Source of the DNA: Gracilibacillus orientalis
Lineage (GTDB): Bacteria; Bacillota; Bacilli; Bacillales; Amphibacillaceae
Reading direction: 5' to 3'
DNA: 64,000 bases
Assembly: GCF_900114645.1 (NCBI RefSeq)
Contig: NZ_FOTR01000005.1
Coordinates: forward strand, 124,001 to 188,000
Shown: in pieces, positions 36,230-46,290 of the stretch
How the letters are laid out: each line of letters opens with the position of its first letter
Numbering within the stretch: position 1 is the first letter of the stretch
Made by a program: the position numbers and the translations under genes
Notes under the pieces: generated by a model
Seen by the model: the letters and a program-made list of their open reading frames with translations, nothing else
The model's database searches: none
Told to the model about the DNA's origin: nothing

Positions 36230-37013
36230 CTCTCTTTTTTGTTGCCCTATCTGTCATGGCGAGGTACGGGTGGAAAAAACTTCTGTTATTTGCACCTCAC
36301 AGCATCAATTTGATTTAGCGAAAAAGGGCTATATCAACTTTTATACAAAATCATCGCCAAAGGACTATGATAAACAACTGTTCGAAGCAAGATATCAGGT
36401 TATTCAAAGTGGCATGTATGATGACGTACATCAAAAAATTGCGGAAATAATCGATAAATTAGATTATCCTGTTGCAAATATCTTAGATCTGGGCTGTGGA
36501 GAAGGTTCCCATCTCCAAAAAATCACCCAACAATTGAACCGTTCTTCGACTGGAATTGGTATGGATATTGCCAAGGATGGGATATTAACAGCAGCTAAAT
36601 ACCATCAAGGGCTGATCTGGACAGTTGCCGATTTAGCACAAAGTCCATTTCAGTCTGAAAAATTTGATATCTTATTAAATATTTTATCTCCTGCAAATTA
36701 TCAGGAATTTAAGAGACTGTTACATACAGATGGACACTTAATTAAAGTAGTACCGAGGAGCAATTATTTACAAGAGATCAGGGAACAGGTTATGGAAGAG
36801 AAACAGCAGTCCTATACCAACGCTGAAGTGCTGGAGCATTTCAAGCAACATTTTGACAATCTAGAAATTCATACAATCCAATATCAATGGAAAGTACCGG
36901 AGGATGTCCTCAAAGATCTATGGTTTATGACCCCCTTAACTTGGAGAAAGGAAATGGAACAACCAATAGAGAGGATTACAATTGACCTTGATATTATCAT
37001 AGCTCAAAAATAA
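36186..37013 (+). CDS. RlmA/TlrB-type 23S rRNA (guanine-N1)-methyltransferase
   Basis: A 275-residue methyltransferase. An N-terminal zinc finger (CCPICHGEV ... CTSQHQFD) followed by KKGYINF, then the SAM motif ILDLGCGEGSHL and a Rossmann methylase fold match RlmA (G745 in E. coli) and TlrB (G748, tylosin resistance). ATG at 36186 is chosen: GGAG is 8 bases ahead and the protein then begins near the zinc finger. It overlaps the MFS gene, so both respond to the same T-box. Whether it targets G745 or G748, and whether it confers resistance, cannot be told here. Confidence 0.85.
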   Translation: MKKMEQAAQLIAQNNSLFCCPICHGEVRVEKTSVICTSQHQFDLAKKGYINFYTKSSPKDYDKQLFEARYQVIQSGMYDDVHQKIAEIIDKLDYPVANILDLGCGEGSHLQKITQQLNRSSTGIGMDIAKDGILTAAKYHQGLIWTVADLAQSPFQSEKFDILLNILSPANYQEFKRLLHTDGHLIKVVPRSNYLQEIREQVMEEKQQSYTNAEVLEHFKQHFDNLEIHTIQYQWKVPEDVLKDLWFMTPLTWRKEMEQPIERITIDLDIIIAQK

Positions 37014-37045
37014 AGTTACACAAATCAGTGTAACTTTCTTAATGG
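37012..37045 (+). terminator. Terminator of the MFS-methyltransferase operon
   Basis: AAAGTTACAC / GTGTAACTTT stem with a 6-base loop directly after the stop; T-run short (CTTAAT). Confidence 0.7.
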
Positions 37046-37255
37046 GTAAAATTATACATCTTGGTTAGGCTGACTAGCTCTTACACCTAAAAGCAAATGC
37101 CCCCTTGCACTATCCTTTGTATAAAATTGTTATTGAAGAATAGATTTAATTCCTTTACAATTTTAGTAAAATCGATATAGGGAAAAAGATCATGTATGTT
37201 ATTTTCTTAACCAAGATGGATATGTCCTCTGCTTTATATTGAAAGGGGTTACAAA

Positions 37256-38254
37256 ATGAAAAAGTTATTGTTTGTTTATATAGTCTTAATTGGATTGTTT
37301 GTTTTATATGTATATCAATACCAAACGAGTGAAACGACGAATAACGAATGGTCTGAACATGAGTTGAGAGGTACGATTGATGAAACATATGTAATGGTAA
37401 CATTTCAGACCGGTATTGATTATTGGAAGAGGCCACTAAAAGGCTTCGAGGATGCAGCCGAGGCTCTGAATATATCTGTAGCATATCGAGGAGCAACACA
37501 ATATGATGTGAATGAAGAAATTACCGTCTTAGAACAAGTTATTGCAAAAAATCCTTCAGGAATTGCGATTTCGACTATGGATCCTGAAGCATTAAACCCT
37601 GTCATTAATAAAGCGGTAGAATCCGGAATTCCGGTTGTGATGTTTGATGCTGATGCACCTGATAGTAAAGCATATGCTTTTTTAGGGACGAATAATCACT
37701 ATGCAGGTGTTACAGCCGCACATAAAATGGCGGAATTATTAAATGAATCTGGTGAAGTGGGGGTAGTGACACATCCGAATCAACTAAACCATCAAGAACG
37801 GACACAAGGCTTTCGAGAAACCATTGAGACTGAGTACCCTGATATGACAGTGGTAGATGTAAAAGATGGTCGAGGGGATCAGATGATTTCCAAGGAAGTT
37901 TCTGAAGATTTAATGAGAGAAAATCCGGATATGAAAGGTATTTTTGCATCAGAGGCTAATGGTGGCGTTGGCGTAGGTAAAGCAGTATTAGACCAACAGA
38001 AAAAGGGTGACCTACATATTATTAGCTTTGATACAGATAAAGGAACACTTGATATGATTGATGAAGGGGTTATTTCAGCAACACTAGCACAGGGAACCTG
38101 GGAAATGGGATATTGGTCATTACAGTTCCTCTTTCATCTTCAGCATAATTTAGCAGGTGATTTAGAAGGAGAAACGGATCTGCCACGGTATGTTGATACA
38201 GGGATTACAGTTGTCACAAAAGACAATGTTAGTGAGTACTACCCTGTTGATTAA
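37256..38254 (+). CDS. Membrane-anchored sugar-binding sensor protein (AraP/XylFII-like)
   Basis: A 332-residue periplasmic-binding-protein-family-1 sugar receptor (ribose/xylose-binding fold). It has an uncleaved-looking N-terminal membrane anchor (residues 4-22) and no lipobox. Binding-fold blocks include QTGIDYWKRPLKGFEDAA, IAISTMDPEALNPVI, VVMFDADAP and VISATLAQG. The stop is followed within 4 bases by a sensor kinase and then a YesN-type regulator. This order matches AraP-AraS-AraT of Geobacillus and XylFII-LytS-YesN of Clostridium, in which the receptor senses the outside sugar for the kinase. Ligand (L-arabinose, D-xylose or another monosaccharide) unknown. Confidence 0.87.
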   Translation: MKKLLFVYIVLIGLFVLYVYQYQTSETTNNEWSEHELRGTIDETYVMVTFQTGIDYWKRPLKGFEDAAEALNISVAYRGATQYDVNEEITVLEQVIAKNPSGIAISTMDPEALNPVINKAVESGIPVVMFDADAPDSKAYAFLGTNNHYAGVTAAHKMAELLNESGEVGVVTHPNQLNHQERTQGFRETIETEYPDMTVVDVKDGRGDQMISKEVSEDLMRENPDMKGIFASEANGGVGVGKAVLDQQKKGDLHIISFDTDKGTLDMIDEGVISATLAQGTWEMGYWSLQFLFHLQHNLAGDLEGETDLPRYVDTGITVVTKDNVSEYYPVD

Positions 38255-38257
38255 AGA

Positions 38258-40087
38258 ATGGATGGATGCTTTGTGAAGCGCTGGACACAAATTAATAATA
38301 TGCCAATTCGCTATAAATTAATTTCACACTTTTTATTGATTAGCATTTTGCCGATTTTCTGTTTAGCATTGTTAATCAGTTGGACGGTTGAGCGTGTGAT
38401 GGAAGAACAAGTCAATGAAAATACCCTGCAACTTATTGATAAAGTGAATGAATCGTTTGAATTCTATATCAGTAATCTACAAAGCAATACCTATATGATT
38501 GCGAATAATGAGAGTGTTAAGCAATTTCTAGGTGGAAATCAAAGTGATCCTACTACTTTATCCGATAATAAATATGACATACAACGGTATTTACGTAATT
38601 TTACAACTGTATCACCAGAGGTGGCAGGAATAATGGTAGTGAACGATACAGGTGATTATGTAAGTAATGAATTATATGCTCCATCTATCATGGATTTAAC
38701 CAAAGCGTCCTGGTATCAAGAGGCTGTTGAAAATAATGGTATTTTCACCATTATTGGACGGCCTGATGGAAGAAGGTTGAATTCTATAGTAGATTATACG
38801 AACGATGATGTAGTAACTGTTGTAAGAGCAGTGATAGATCCTTTTACTAAGCAAGTTCACGGTGTTGTATTAATAGACTTGAAACTAAGAGTCATCGCCG
38901 AAGCGGTAAAAGATGTGACATTAGGAAAAAGTGGATATTTAATGGTGGTTGATGATAACGGTCAAAATATCTATCAGCCTAACCAACCGATTGTAAGTCA
39001 CATACCCTTTTCATGGATTAGTGAACAACAATCAGGTGATTTCTCTAAAATGATCAAAGGAGAAAAAATTCAATTTATTTATCAACGATCTCCTTTTGCC
39101 AATTGGGTTACGGTTGGTGTTTTCCCTACAGAGGAAACTATCTTTGGTTTGCGTGAAATTAATTTTTACTTAGTGATGTTTATTTTTATCATTATGTTCT
39201 TTGGTATTCCGGTATCTTACTTTCTATCTCATTCAATCTCGAAACCAATTGTGCAATTAGTATCTTTTATGAAGAAGGCAGAAGACGGGGATTTTAAGGT
39301 GAGATACAAGGAAAAACGGTTTGATGAGATTGGATTATTAGGTAGAAGTTTTAATACGATGTTAACGAAGCTTAATGATTTAATGCACCTGACAGAAAGA
39401 CAGGAGAGACAAAAAAGAGATGCAGAGTTTCGTAGTTTACAAGCGAATATTAATCCACATTTTCTGTATAATACATTGGACACGATTCAATGGATGGCAA
39501 GAAAACAAAAGGCAGATGATGTGGCAGAGGTAGTAGAATCGCTGGCAAAGCTATTTCGTATTGGATTGAGTAAGGGGCGTGATGTCATTTCATTATCTGA
39601 GGAAATCGATCATATAGAAAGCTATTTAAAAATACAAAAGACAAGATACCGTGAAAAGCTCAATTATGAAATTAAAGTGGATGAGTCTATTAATCATCAA
39701 GCAATATTAAAATTTATACTGCAACCAATTATCGAAAATGCAATCTATCACGGAATTAAGGAGCGACGTGGAGCAGGATATATAGTTATTGAAGCCAAAC
39801 CGTTGGATCAAAATCTACTTATTCAGGTCAGTGACGACGGAAAAGGAATGTCTCAACAACAATTGAGCGACATGAGAGAAGTTTTGGCTGAATCCATAGT
39901 TCGAACTGAAAATCCGGAGGAAACTAGGAATAAAAAAGGTTACGGCATGCTGAATGTTCAGGCAAGAATTCAATTAACACATGGCTTGAATTATGGTCTG
40001 ACCATTGATAGTCAAGAAGATGTTGGAACAACGGTTACGATCTTATTACCAAGTATGAATGAAAGTGATGAGGAAAGGGAGCAGTGA
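38258..40087 (+). CDS. Sensor histidine kinase (YesM/AraS-like)
   Basis: A 609-residue kinase: transmembrane helix about 23-45, extracellular cache domain to about 300, second helix (about 305-325), HAMP (SHSISKPIVQLVSFMKKAEDG), then a His_kinase/HATPase module. The phosphoacceptor is His401 in INPHFLYNTLD; the N-box is ENAIYHGIK and the G-box SDDGKGM. It overlaps the response regulator start. The listed ATG lacks a good RBS; a GTG at 38273 behind GGATGG is an alternative. It should receive the signal from the upstream binding protein. Confidence 0.9.
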   Translation: MDGCFVKRWTQINNMPIRYKLISHFLLISILPIFCLALLISWTVERVMEEQVNENTLQLIDKVNESFEFYISNLQSNTYMIANNESVKQFLGGNQSDPTTLSDNKYDIQRYLRNFTTVSPEVAGIMVVNDTGDYVSNELYAPSIMDLTKASWYQEAVENNGIFTIIGRPDGRRLNSIVDYTNDDVVTVVRAVIDPFTKQVHGVVLIDLKLRVIAEAVKDVTLGKSGYLMVVDDNGQNIYQPNQPIVSHIPFSWISEQQSGDFSKMIKGEKIQFIYQRSPFANWVTVGVFPTEETIFGLREINFYLVMFIFIIMFFGIPVSYFLSHSISKPIVQLVSFMKKAEDGDFKVRYKEKRFDEIGLLGRSFNTMLTKLNDLMHLTERQERQKRDAEFRSLQANINPHFLYNTLDTIQWMARKQKADDVAEVVESLAKLFRIGLSKGRDVISLSEEIDHIESYLKIQKTRYREKLNYEIKVDESINHQAILKFILQPIIENAIYHGIKERRGAGYIVIEAKPLDQNLLIQVSDDGKGMSQQQLSDMREVLAESIVRTENPEETRNKKGYGMLNVQARIQLTHGLNYGLTIDSQEDVGTTVTILLPSMNESDEEREQ

Positions 40088-41283
40088 TGATGATGGAATA
40101 TTGGAAGGTGTTAATTGCAGATGATGAATTTATTATACGTGATGGAATAAAATCTTCCGTTAATTGGGGCGATTTTAATATGGAAGTTGTAGCAGAAGCT
40201 GAAGATGGCGAAGAAGCTGTAGAACAAGCTATTCAACATAAAATTGATGTGTTATTAATTGATTTAAATATGCCGATCATGAATGGTATTACAGCAATGA
40301 AGAAAATTAAGGATCAATTACAAGATTGCCGTATGGTAGTGATATCGGGATATGACGATTTTCAATATGCTCAAGAAGCAATCCGCTTACAAGTAGCGGA
40401 TTATTTATTGAAGCCGGTAAACCCAATTCAGCTAGTTGATATCTTGGAAGAGGTAAAATGGCAATTAGATCAAAAAAAGCAAGAAGAAAGCTATCTGCAA
40501 CAAGCTTCTACACAAGTAAAAAAGAATTATAAACAGTTAAGAAATCGCTTTTTTCTAGATTGGATGGCGGAAAGCTTAGAGGCAGAAGAGGTAAAAGACC
40601 AATTGCAATTTTTAGAACTTCCTCAAACTGCCCCTAAATCGTTGATTGTTATGAAATGGCTAGATGGCGAAGTGGAGCATTATTTTTTTAGTGAACAGGA
40701 GCGAAAGCAACAATTAGAAGCCATTCAACAGTTACTGAAAAAGGAGATGAAAAAGTATGTACACGCCATATTTTTAGAAGATACTCATTGGATTTCCATT
40801 CTTATTTGGGAACAAGCTCCAGCAGATTTAGCGTTAAATTTAGAAGAGTTTATAGAAGAGGAACTAGCACAACATATCTATGTTAAACAAGTAGAAGTGG
40901 AATTTTCAGGAATTACTTCTAAATATTCTGAAGCTAAGCAAGAATTAAATCAATATTTGCAATTTTCCCCACTGGTTAAACAATCGATCCAATATATTCG
41001 CAAAAACTATCGCGATTCACACTTAACATTAGAGAGTGTTGCGGCATCCCTCCACGTTTCAACCGTTTACCTTAGTAAAATGATTAAACAAGATCTAGGG
41101 GTATCTTACGTGAAATTACTAACGCAAATGCGTTTGCAAACAGCAAAAGATTTACTGAGAACAACTGATCTTAACATCCGTGAAATTGCTGAACAAGTAG
41201 GCTATGATTCACAACATTATTTCAGTACAGCATTTAGAAAATCCGTTGGTATGACGCCTAAACAGTATAAAAATCAATTGTAA
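40087..41283 (+). CDS. Response regulator with AraC output domain (YesN/AraT-like)
   Basis: A roughly 399-residue regulator. The receiver shows LIADDEFI (acidic pocket), the phosphoacceptor Asp in DVLLIDLNMPIMNG, the Thr/Ser at MVVISGYDDF and Lys in YLLKPV. A linker of about 130 residues leads to an AraC-type double helix-turn-helix (IRKNYRDSHLTLES to GMTPKQYKNQL). Several in-frame starts (40084 GTG, 40087, 40090, 40093 ATG) lie behind AAAGGGAG; 40087 or 40090 has the best spacing. Probable targets are the monosaccharide importer at 43542-47425. Confidence 0.92.
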   Translation: MMMEYWKVLIADDEFIIRDGIKSSVNWGDFNMEVVAEAEDGEEAVEQAIQHKIDVLLIDLNMPIMNGITAMKKIKDQLQDCRMVVISGYDDFQYAQEAIRLQVADYLLKPVNPIQLVDILEEVKWQLDQKKQEESYLQQASTQVKKNYKQLRNRFFLDWMAESLEAEEVKDQLQFLELPQTAPKSLIVMKWLDGEVEHYFFSEQERKQQLEAIQQLLKKEMKKYVHAIFLEDTHWISILIWEQAPADLALNLEEFIEEELAQHIYVKQVEVEFSGITSKYSEAKQELNQYLQFSPLVKQSIQYIRKNYRDSHLTLESVAASLHVSTVYLSKMIKQDLGVSYVKLLTQMRLQTAKDLLRTTDLNIREIAEQVGYDSQHYFSTAFRKSVGMTPKQYKNQL

Positions 41284-41728
41284 CGGGGGTAATGGCTGAT
41301 ATATTGTAGTAGAAATTTTTTCATCTTGTGTTAACATAATTCAAAATATAGTTATATTTTACCAGTAAATTCATGAAATGAGTGACGTCGTGTCGTGTGA
41401 ATACTTTTCAAACAAAGGCCTCGAGGTTAAAGTCATTTACAAGCAATATTAAACACAGTGTGGTCTATTTTGCCTGGTTGTGAATTATGAACTATGTCTT
41501 TTTGATTAGATGAAAACGAATTGATTGACCTATTCCATTTATAGCCAACTATGTTTAAATAGTAAATGGTGAACTTTTCCTATATATGTCTAAATTTGTT
41601 TTTATTCAAGATGTATTGCAATATTCCAACATATTGATAGGGGGGGAGAAGTGATTTTTGAAACCTGATTTTTATGGTTTCTAATAATTACTTAATCAAT
41701 AAATACATAAAAGCGAGGAGATTACAGA
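41284..41728. other. Intergenic region before the lipoprotein gene
   Basis: 445 bases without a convincing gene. A TTGACC (near 41524) with TATGTT 19 bases later is a weak promoter candidate. AT-rich direct matches for an AraC-type response-regulator site may be here but I could not define one. The RBS GCGAGGAG precedes the next gene. Confidence 0.35.
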
Positions 41729-43192
41729 ATGAAAAAAATACTACTAATTGCAATTTTATTTACCATGTCTGTTGTCATTATGGCATGTAGCTCTGATGAA
41801 GCAGATTCAGTTGAAGAAAATGTTGAAAGTGATGGTGAAACAGAAGAGCAGTCTGACGGAGATGAAAATACGTTATATGACGAAAGTAATTTGTTAAGTC
41901 TTGGTCAGAGTGGTTCTATTGAGGCGACAAATAGTTCTTATGAAGTGACAGTTGAATCTTTTGAAGTACTCAATGATATTGTAGGTCAACAATCATCAGA
42001 AGAGGTATATATTCTATTAGATTATCAAATCACCAACACTGGTGAAGAAGCTATTCAAGGATTAGCGGTAACTGAGGGAAACCTCTTTAATGCAGCAGGT
42101 GCAAAAGGGCTTTCCGTAACTAGTTATGATTTTATTAGTATACCTGATACAGAAATTAAACCGGGCGAATCAGCCGCTGCACAAATATTATTTGAACAAG
42201 AAGAATCAGATGAATATTATGATTTTATTTATAATTTTGGTTCAAGTGATGGTGAGCTAGTGTGGAGGTTAAATGCTGATGAAGCAGCGAACGAATTTGA
42301 TGGACAATTAACGCAAGAAGACATCGAAACATTAAAAGGTGGAGAGATGTCAGAATTCGCTCAAAATATAGAAGTGTTAGAAGTAGAGAAGGTCACACAT
42401 AATGGGGAAGAAATAGAGTTTCCAACAGATCAAGAAATTATGATCGAATCTGAAGGAGAAGTTTATATCGATTCGGATTTTATTACCACAGTGGCTGACT
42501 ATGAGTTAACTTATGATGAGGAAAATCAATATGTTGAAGTAATTGAAGGGAAAGCAGATTTTCAATTTGAACCGCAATTTGATGAAAATGATGGAGGAAT
42601 CATTGAGGTTAATGAATTTTACTTTGATGAAAATGATGAATATATTAGTCGCTCCGATTATAAAGCAGAATCACAAGAATTATATAACTTGATTGAATAT
42701 AAAAATCATGTATATCTTTCTTATGCAATAACAAATGATTTCCTTAAAGAGACAGTTAACTATAACCAAAGTGAAAGTACAGTCGAAATAGGGGAAAATT
42801 CTAAAAGTAAACAAGTATCAGAAATTTTACATGATTCTGGAGGACCGAAAGCTAAAGAAAATGTTACTATTCAAGGAGAAAAATATGATGGCGCCATAGA
42901 TTTTGATGATGTTGGAAGTTTTACGGAATATGTTTGGTTAAATGGGGAACATAAATATTCGCATTTTAATGGTAGCATATATTATAAAACAGATAGTAAC
43001 TTAACCCTTACAGTTTCCTTTGTCAAAAACGATAATAATCAGACTGTCATAAAAGAGTTTGAATTAGAACCAGGTGAGATGAAAGATGTAGACATTGATT
43101 TTAGTGGAGAGCATTTCATGGGTGTTTTTTCTAAACAAGCAATTGGTAATAACACCGGTGGCCAACTGTTAGTTATCGGTGAAGTCAAATAG
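41729..43192 (+). CDS. Lipoprotein with DUF4352-like and NPCBM-like domains, unknown function
   Basis: A 487-residue lipoprotein with signal peptide and lipobox IMAC, then an acidic linker. Residues about 55-185 look like a DUF4352/telokin-like sandwich (SYEVTVESFEVLND, EVYILLDYQITNTGEEAI). The middle (about 225-370) resembles copper-amine-oxidase-N/stalk-type repeats (EVYIDSDFITTVADYELTYDEENQYVEV style). The end (about 385-487) resembles NPCBM, a putative carbohydrate-binding module (EYVWLNGEHKYSHFNGSIYY). It sits between the sugar three-component sensor and the ABC importer, ends at a strong terminator, and may be a surface sugar-binding accessory. No known function. Confidence 0.65.
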   Translation: MKKILLIAILFTMSVVIMACSSDEADSVEENVESDGETEEQSDGDENTLYDESNLLSLGQSGSIEATNSSYEVTVESFEVLNDIVGQQSSEEVYILLDYQITNTGEEAIQGLAVTEGNLFNAAGAKGLSVTSYDFISIPDTEIKPGESAAAQILFEQEESDEYYDFIYNFGSSDGELVWRLNADEAANEFDGQLTQEDIETLKGGEMSEFAQNIEVLEVEKVTHNGEEIEFPTDQEIMIESEGEVYIDSDFITTVADYELTYDEENQYVEVIEGKADFQFEPQFDENDGGIIEVNEFYFDENDEYISRSDYKAESQELYNLIEYKNHVYLSYAITNDFLKETVNYNQSESTVEIGENSKSKQVSEILHDSGGPKAKENVTIQGEKYDGAIDFDDVGSFTEYVWLNGEHKYSHFNGSIYYKTDSNLTLTVSFVKNDNNQTVIKEFELEPGEMKDVDIDFSGEHFMGVFSKQAIGNNTGGQLLVIGEVK

Positions 43193-43252
43193 GTGTTAAA
43201 CTGTTCAGAAGTTAATGAATATCAAGTGGAAGTAAAAGAAGAATAAATTTGT

Positions 43253-43291
43253 AGGCTTGTAGAAGAGTAGTACTTCTACAAGTCTTTTTTT
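43253..43291 (+). terminator. Terminator after the lipoprotein gene
   Basis: GGCTTGTAGAAG / CTTCTACAAGTC 12-bp stem with a 7-base loop and seven T. Confidence 0.9.
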
Positions 43292-43541
43292 GTGATTGGC
43301 TATGTAGGATGAAGATGAGCGTGATGATCCGTGTACATGAATTGCCTTACGTTATAGAAGACTTGTCGATTAAAGCAAAGGCTTAGTTATATCTCCATCG
43401 ACTAATATCAGTAATGTGAGACCTGGCCTTCACATTAATTTTTTATAAAAATTGTTTAAAAATATGTAAAGGCTTACAATTTAGTTTGTGATACATTTAT
43501 AACCGTGCAAGAAAAAACATTAATTAAAAGGGGTTACAATT
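43292..43541 (+). promoter_or_regulatory. Promoter region of the monosaccharide importer with cre-like site
   Basis: TGTAAAGGCTTACA (43465-43478) is a perfect dyad that differs from the CcpA cre consensus mainly at one central base. Its right end CTTACA can act as a -35 with TTTATA 17 bases on, so CcpA would occlude the promoter directly. The three-component regulator encoded just upstream probably activates the same promoter. Confidence 0.5.
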
Positions 43542-44645
43542 ATGAAGAAATTTAGTTTCTTAGCAATTCTCTTTACTCTTATTTTATTTTTAGCGGCCTG
43601 TGGAAGTGATGACACTTCAGGTGGAAGTTCAGATGATGGTGGAGAGTCTGCAGATGGTGAACTAATCGGTGTAGCCATGCCGACGAAATCCTCTCAGCGT
43701 TGGGTTGATGATGGAGATAATATGGTAGAGCAACTAGAAGCACTAGGTTTTGAGACGGATTTACAATATGCAGAAGATGATGTAGATAAGCAAATCGAGC
43801 AAATTGAAAATATGATCGTAAAAGGGGCAAAAGCACTTGTAATTGCATCGATTGATGGTACAGCTCTTACTGATGTGTTGAGCAAAGCAAATGAACAAGG
43901 TATTGAAGTTGTCTCTTATGACCGACTAATTATGGAATCTCCTCATGTTTCATACTATGCAACATTTGATAACTTCCAAGTAGGTGTATTACAAGCATCT
44001 TACATTGAAGAAGCGCTTGATTTAGCAAACGCAGAAGGGCCGTTCAATATTGAATTATTTGGTGGTTCCCCAGATGATAACAATGCATACTTCTTCTGGG
44101 ATGGTGCAATGAGTGTATTACAACCTTACCTTGATGAAGGAAAGTTGGTCATACAAAGTGAACAAACAGAATTTGAACAAGCAGCAACCATGCGTTGGGA
44201 TGGTAACACAGCGAAATCACGAATGGAAAATATCCTAAGTAGTTCTTATTCAAGTGAGGAAACAGTAGACGCAGTACTATCTCCATATGATGGCATCAGT
44301 CGTGGTGTTATCCAAGCACTTAAAGGTGTAGGTTACGGTTCTGATGACCTGCCATTACCAGTTATTTCTGGTCAAGATGCAGAGTTAGCTTCTATTAAAT
44401 CAATCATTGCTGGGGAGCAGACACAAACTGTATTTAAAGACACTCGTGATTTAGCTGCAGTAGCTGTTGATATGACAGAAGCCATTCTAAATGGTGAAGA
44501 AGCAGAAGTTAATGATACAGAAACGTATGATAATAACGAAAAAGTTGTTCCGACATATCTAGTAGAACCTGTTTCTGTAGATATCGATAATTACCAGGAA
44601 GTTGTAATGGATAGCGGCTACTATTCTGAAGATGAGTTAGAATAA
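43542..44645 (+). CDS. Monosaccharide ABC transporter substrate-binding lipoprotein (ChvE/AraE-like)
   Basis: A 367-residue family-1 sugar-binding lipoprotein: signal peptide with lipobox LAAC, then [51 protein letters not shown] and [15 protein letters not shown], typical of the multiple-monosaccharide receptors ChvE/MmsE/YtfQ. It precedes MmsA- and MmsB-like genes and is the receptor of a complete CUT2 importer. RBS AAAAGGGG. A long hairpin after its stop probably protects its message and makes it more abundant than the other subunits. Confidence 0.92.
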   Translation: MKKFSFLAILFTLILFLAACGSDDTSGGSSDDGGESADGELIGVAMPTKSSQRWVDDGDNMVEQLEALGFETDLQYAEDDVDKQIEQIENMIVKGAKALVIASIDGTALTDVLSKANEQGIEVVSYDRLIMESPHVSYYATFDNFQVGVLQASYIEEALDLANAEGPFNIELFGGSPDDNNAYFFWDGAMSVLQPYLDEGKLVIQSEQTEFEQAATMRWDGNTAKSRMENILSSSYSSEETVDAVLSPYDGISRGVIQALKGVGYGSDDLPLPVISGQDAELASIKSIIAGEQTQTVFKDTRDLAAVAVDMTEAILNGEEAEVNDTETYDNNEKVVPTYLVEPVSVDIDNYQEVVMDSGYYSEDELE

Positions 44646-44664
44646 GCCAGCTGATAATAAAGAA

Positions 44665-44700
44665 ATGAATTAGTGGTGGTAGAGGTCACCACTAATTCAT
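44665..44700 (+). repeat. Intercistronic hairpin after the binding-protein gene
   Basis: ATGAATTAGTGGTG and its exact complement form a 14-bp stem with an 8-base loop, but no T-run follows. It is 33 bases before the ATPase start. Such structures commonly act as 3' stabilisers of the receptor message. Confidence 0.65.
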
Positions 44701-44733
44701 GGTTATAAAAGAGTTATTGAAGGTGGTGAAGTA

Positions 44734-46290
44734 ATGTCTGATTATATTCTAGAAATGCGTAAAATTACCAAGACATTCCCCGGTGTAAAAGCGTTAGACG
44801 ATGTTAATTTAAAAGTGAAACGGGGAGAAATCCATGCTTTAGTCGGAGAGAACGGGGCAGGAAAATCGACATTAATGAAAGTTTTAAGTGGTGTTTATCC
44901 GCATGGAAATTATGATGGATCTATTTATTTTGAAGGGCAGGAAAGTCAATTTAAAAATATTAAGCAAAGTGAGAATTTAGGGATAGTTATTATCCACCAG
45001 GAATTAGCGTTAAGTCCTTATCTTTCTATTGCTGAAAATATATTTTTAGGTAATGAACGTCATTCTAACAAAATTATGAAGTGGCAGGATACGTTCTCAG
45101 AGTCTAAGAAATTGTTAGAACGTGTCGGACTAAAAGACTCACCAGAAACAGCTGTAATGGATATTGGTGTAGGGAAACAACAGCTGGTGGAGATTGCTAA
45201 AGCTTTATCGAAAAACGTCAAGCTGTTAATCCTGGACGAGCCAACAGCAGCGCTTAACGAAACAGACAGTGAGAACTTACTTAAACTACTATTAGAATTA
45301 AAACAACAAGGAGTATCCTCGATATTAATCTCCCATAAATTAAATGAAGTATCCTATGTATCTGATTCCATTACAGTGCTTCGGGATGGGAAAACAATCG
45401 AAACGTTACATGCGAAGGAAGTAGAAATATCTGAAGAAAGAATCATCCAAGGCATGGTAGGAAGAGAGTTAACAAGCAGGTTCCCTAATCGTCATCCGAA
45501 CATCGGTGAGACTATTTTTGAAGTGAGGAACTGGAATGTTTACCATCCGCAGCAAGATCGTAAAATCATCGATAATGTCAGTTTTCGTGTTAAAAAAGGT
45601 GAAATTGTAGGTATTGCCGGATTAATGGGAGCTGGCCGAACGGAGTTAGCAATGAGTATTTTTGGTAAATCATATGGTAAGAAGATTAGTGGCGAGTTGT
45701 ATAAGGATGGGAAAAAGATTGATGCCAATACAGTAAGTAAAGCGATCGAAAAAGGCATTGCATATGTTTCCGAGGATCGTAAGACGTATGGCTTAAATTT
45801 AATTGATGATATAAAACGTAATATTACGTTATCTAATTTAAAGAAAATCTCCAAATCTAGTGTGCTTGATGAAAATAAAGAAGTAATCGAATCACAATAC
45901 TTAAGAGAACAGTTAAACATCAAGACACCAACACTTGAACAACTGGCAGGTAATTTGAGTGGGGGTAACCAGCAAAAAGTAGTTCTAAGTAAATGGATCT
46001 TTACAGAACCCGATATTCTAATTTTGGATGAACCAACACGAGGTATTGATGTTGGGGCAAAATTTGAAATCTATACACAGATTAATGAGTTAGCCCAGCA
46101 AGGATTAGCAGTTATAGTTATTTCTTCTGAATTGCCAGAAATATTGGGGTTATCAGACAGGATCTATGTAATGAATGAAGGGCGTTTGACGGGTGAATTG
46201 AATAAAGGTGAAGCAGATCAAGAGAGTGTCATGCGCTATATGACTGGAGCAGGGGGGACTCGCGATGCAAACGATAATGAATTTATTTAA
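44734..46290 (+). CDS. Monosaccharide ABC transporter ATPase (MmsA/GguA/AraG-like)
   Basis: A 518-residue ATPase with two nucleotide-binding halves. First half: [25 protein letters not shown]. Second half: [12 protein letters not shown] (degenerate P-loop), [14 protein letters not shown] and [16 protein letters not shown]. This fusion is diagnostic for CUT2 (monosaccharide) importers. Its last 26 bases overlap the permease gene. RBS GAAGGTGGTG. Confidence 0.95.
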   Translation: MSDYILEMRKITKTFPGVKALDDVNLKVKRGEIHALVGENGAGKSTLMKVLSGVYPHGNYDGSIYFEGQESQFKNIKQSENLGIVIIHQELALSPYLSIAENIFLGNERHSNKIMKWQDTFSESKKLLERVGLKDSPETAVMDIGVGKQQLVEIAKALSKNVKLLILDEPTAALNETDSENLLKLLLELKQQGVSSILISHKLNEVSYVSDSITVLRDGKTIETLHAKEVEISEERIIQGMVGRELTSRFPNRHPNIGETIFEVRNWNVYHPQQDRKIIDNVSFRVKKGEIVGIAGLMGAGRTELAMSIFGKSYGKKISGELYKDGKKIDANTVSKAIEKGIAYVSEDRKTYGLNLIDDIKRNITLSNLKKISKSSVLDENKEVIESQYLREQLNIKTPTLEQLAGNLSGGNQQKVVLSKWIFTEPDILILDEPTRGIDVGAKFEIYTQINELAQQGLAVIVISSELPEILGLSDRIYVMNEGRLTGELNKGEADQESVMRYMTGAGGTRDANDNEFI

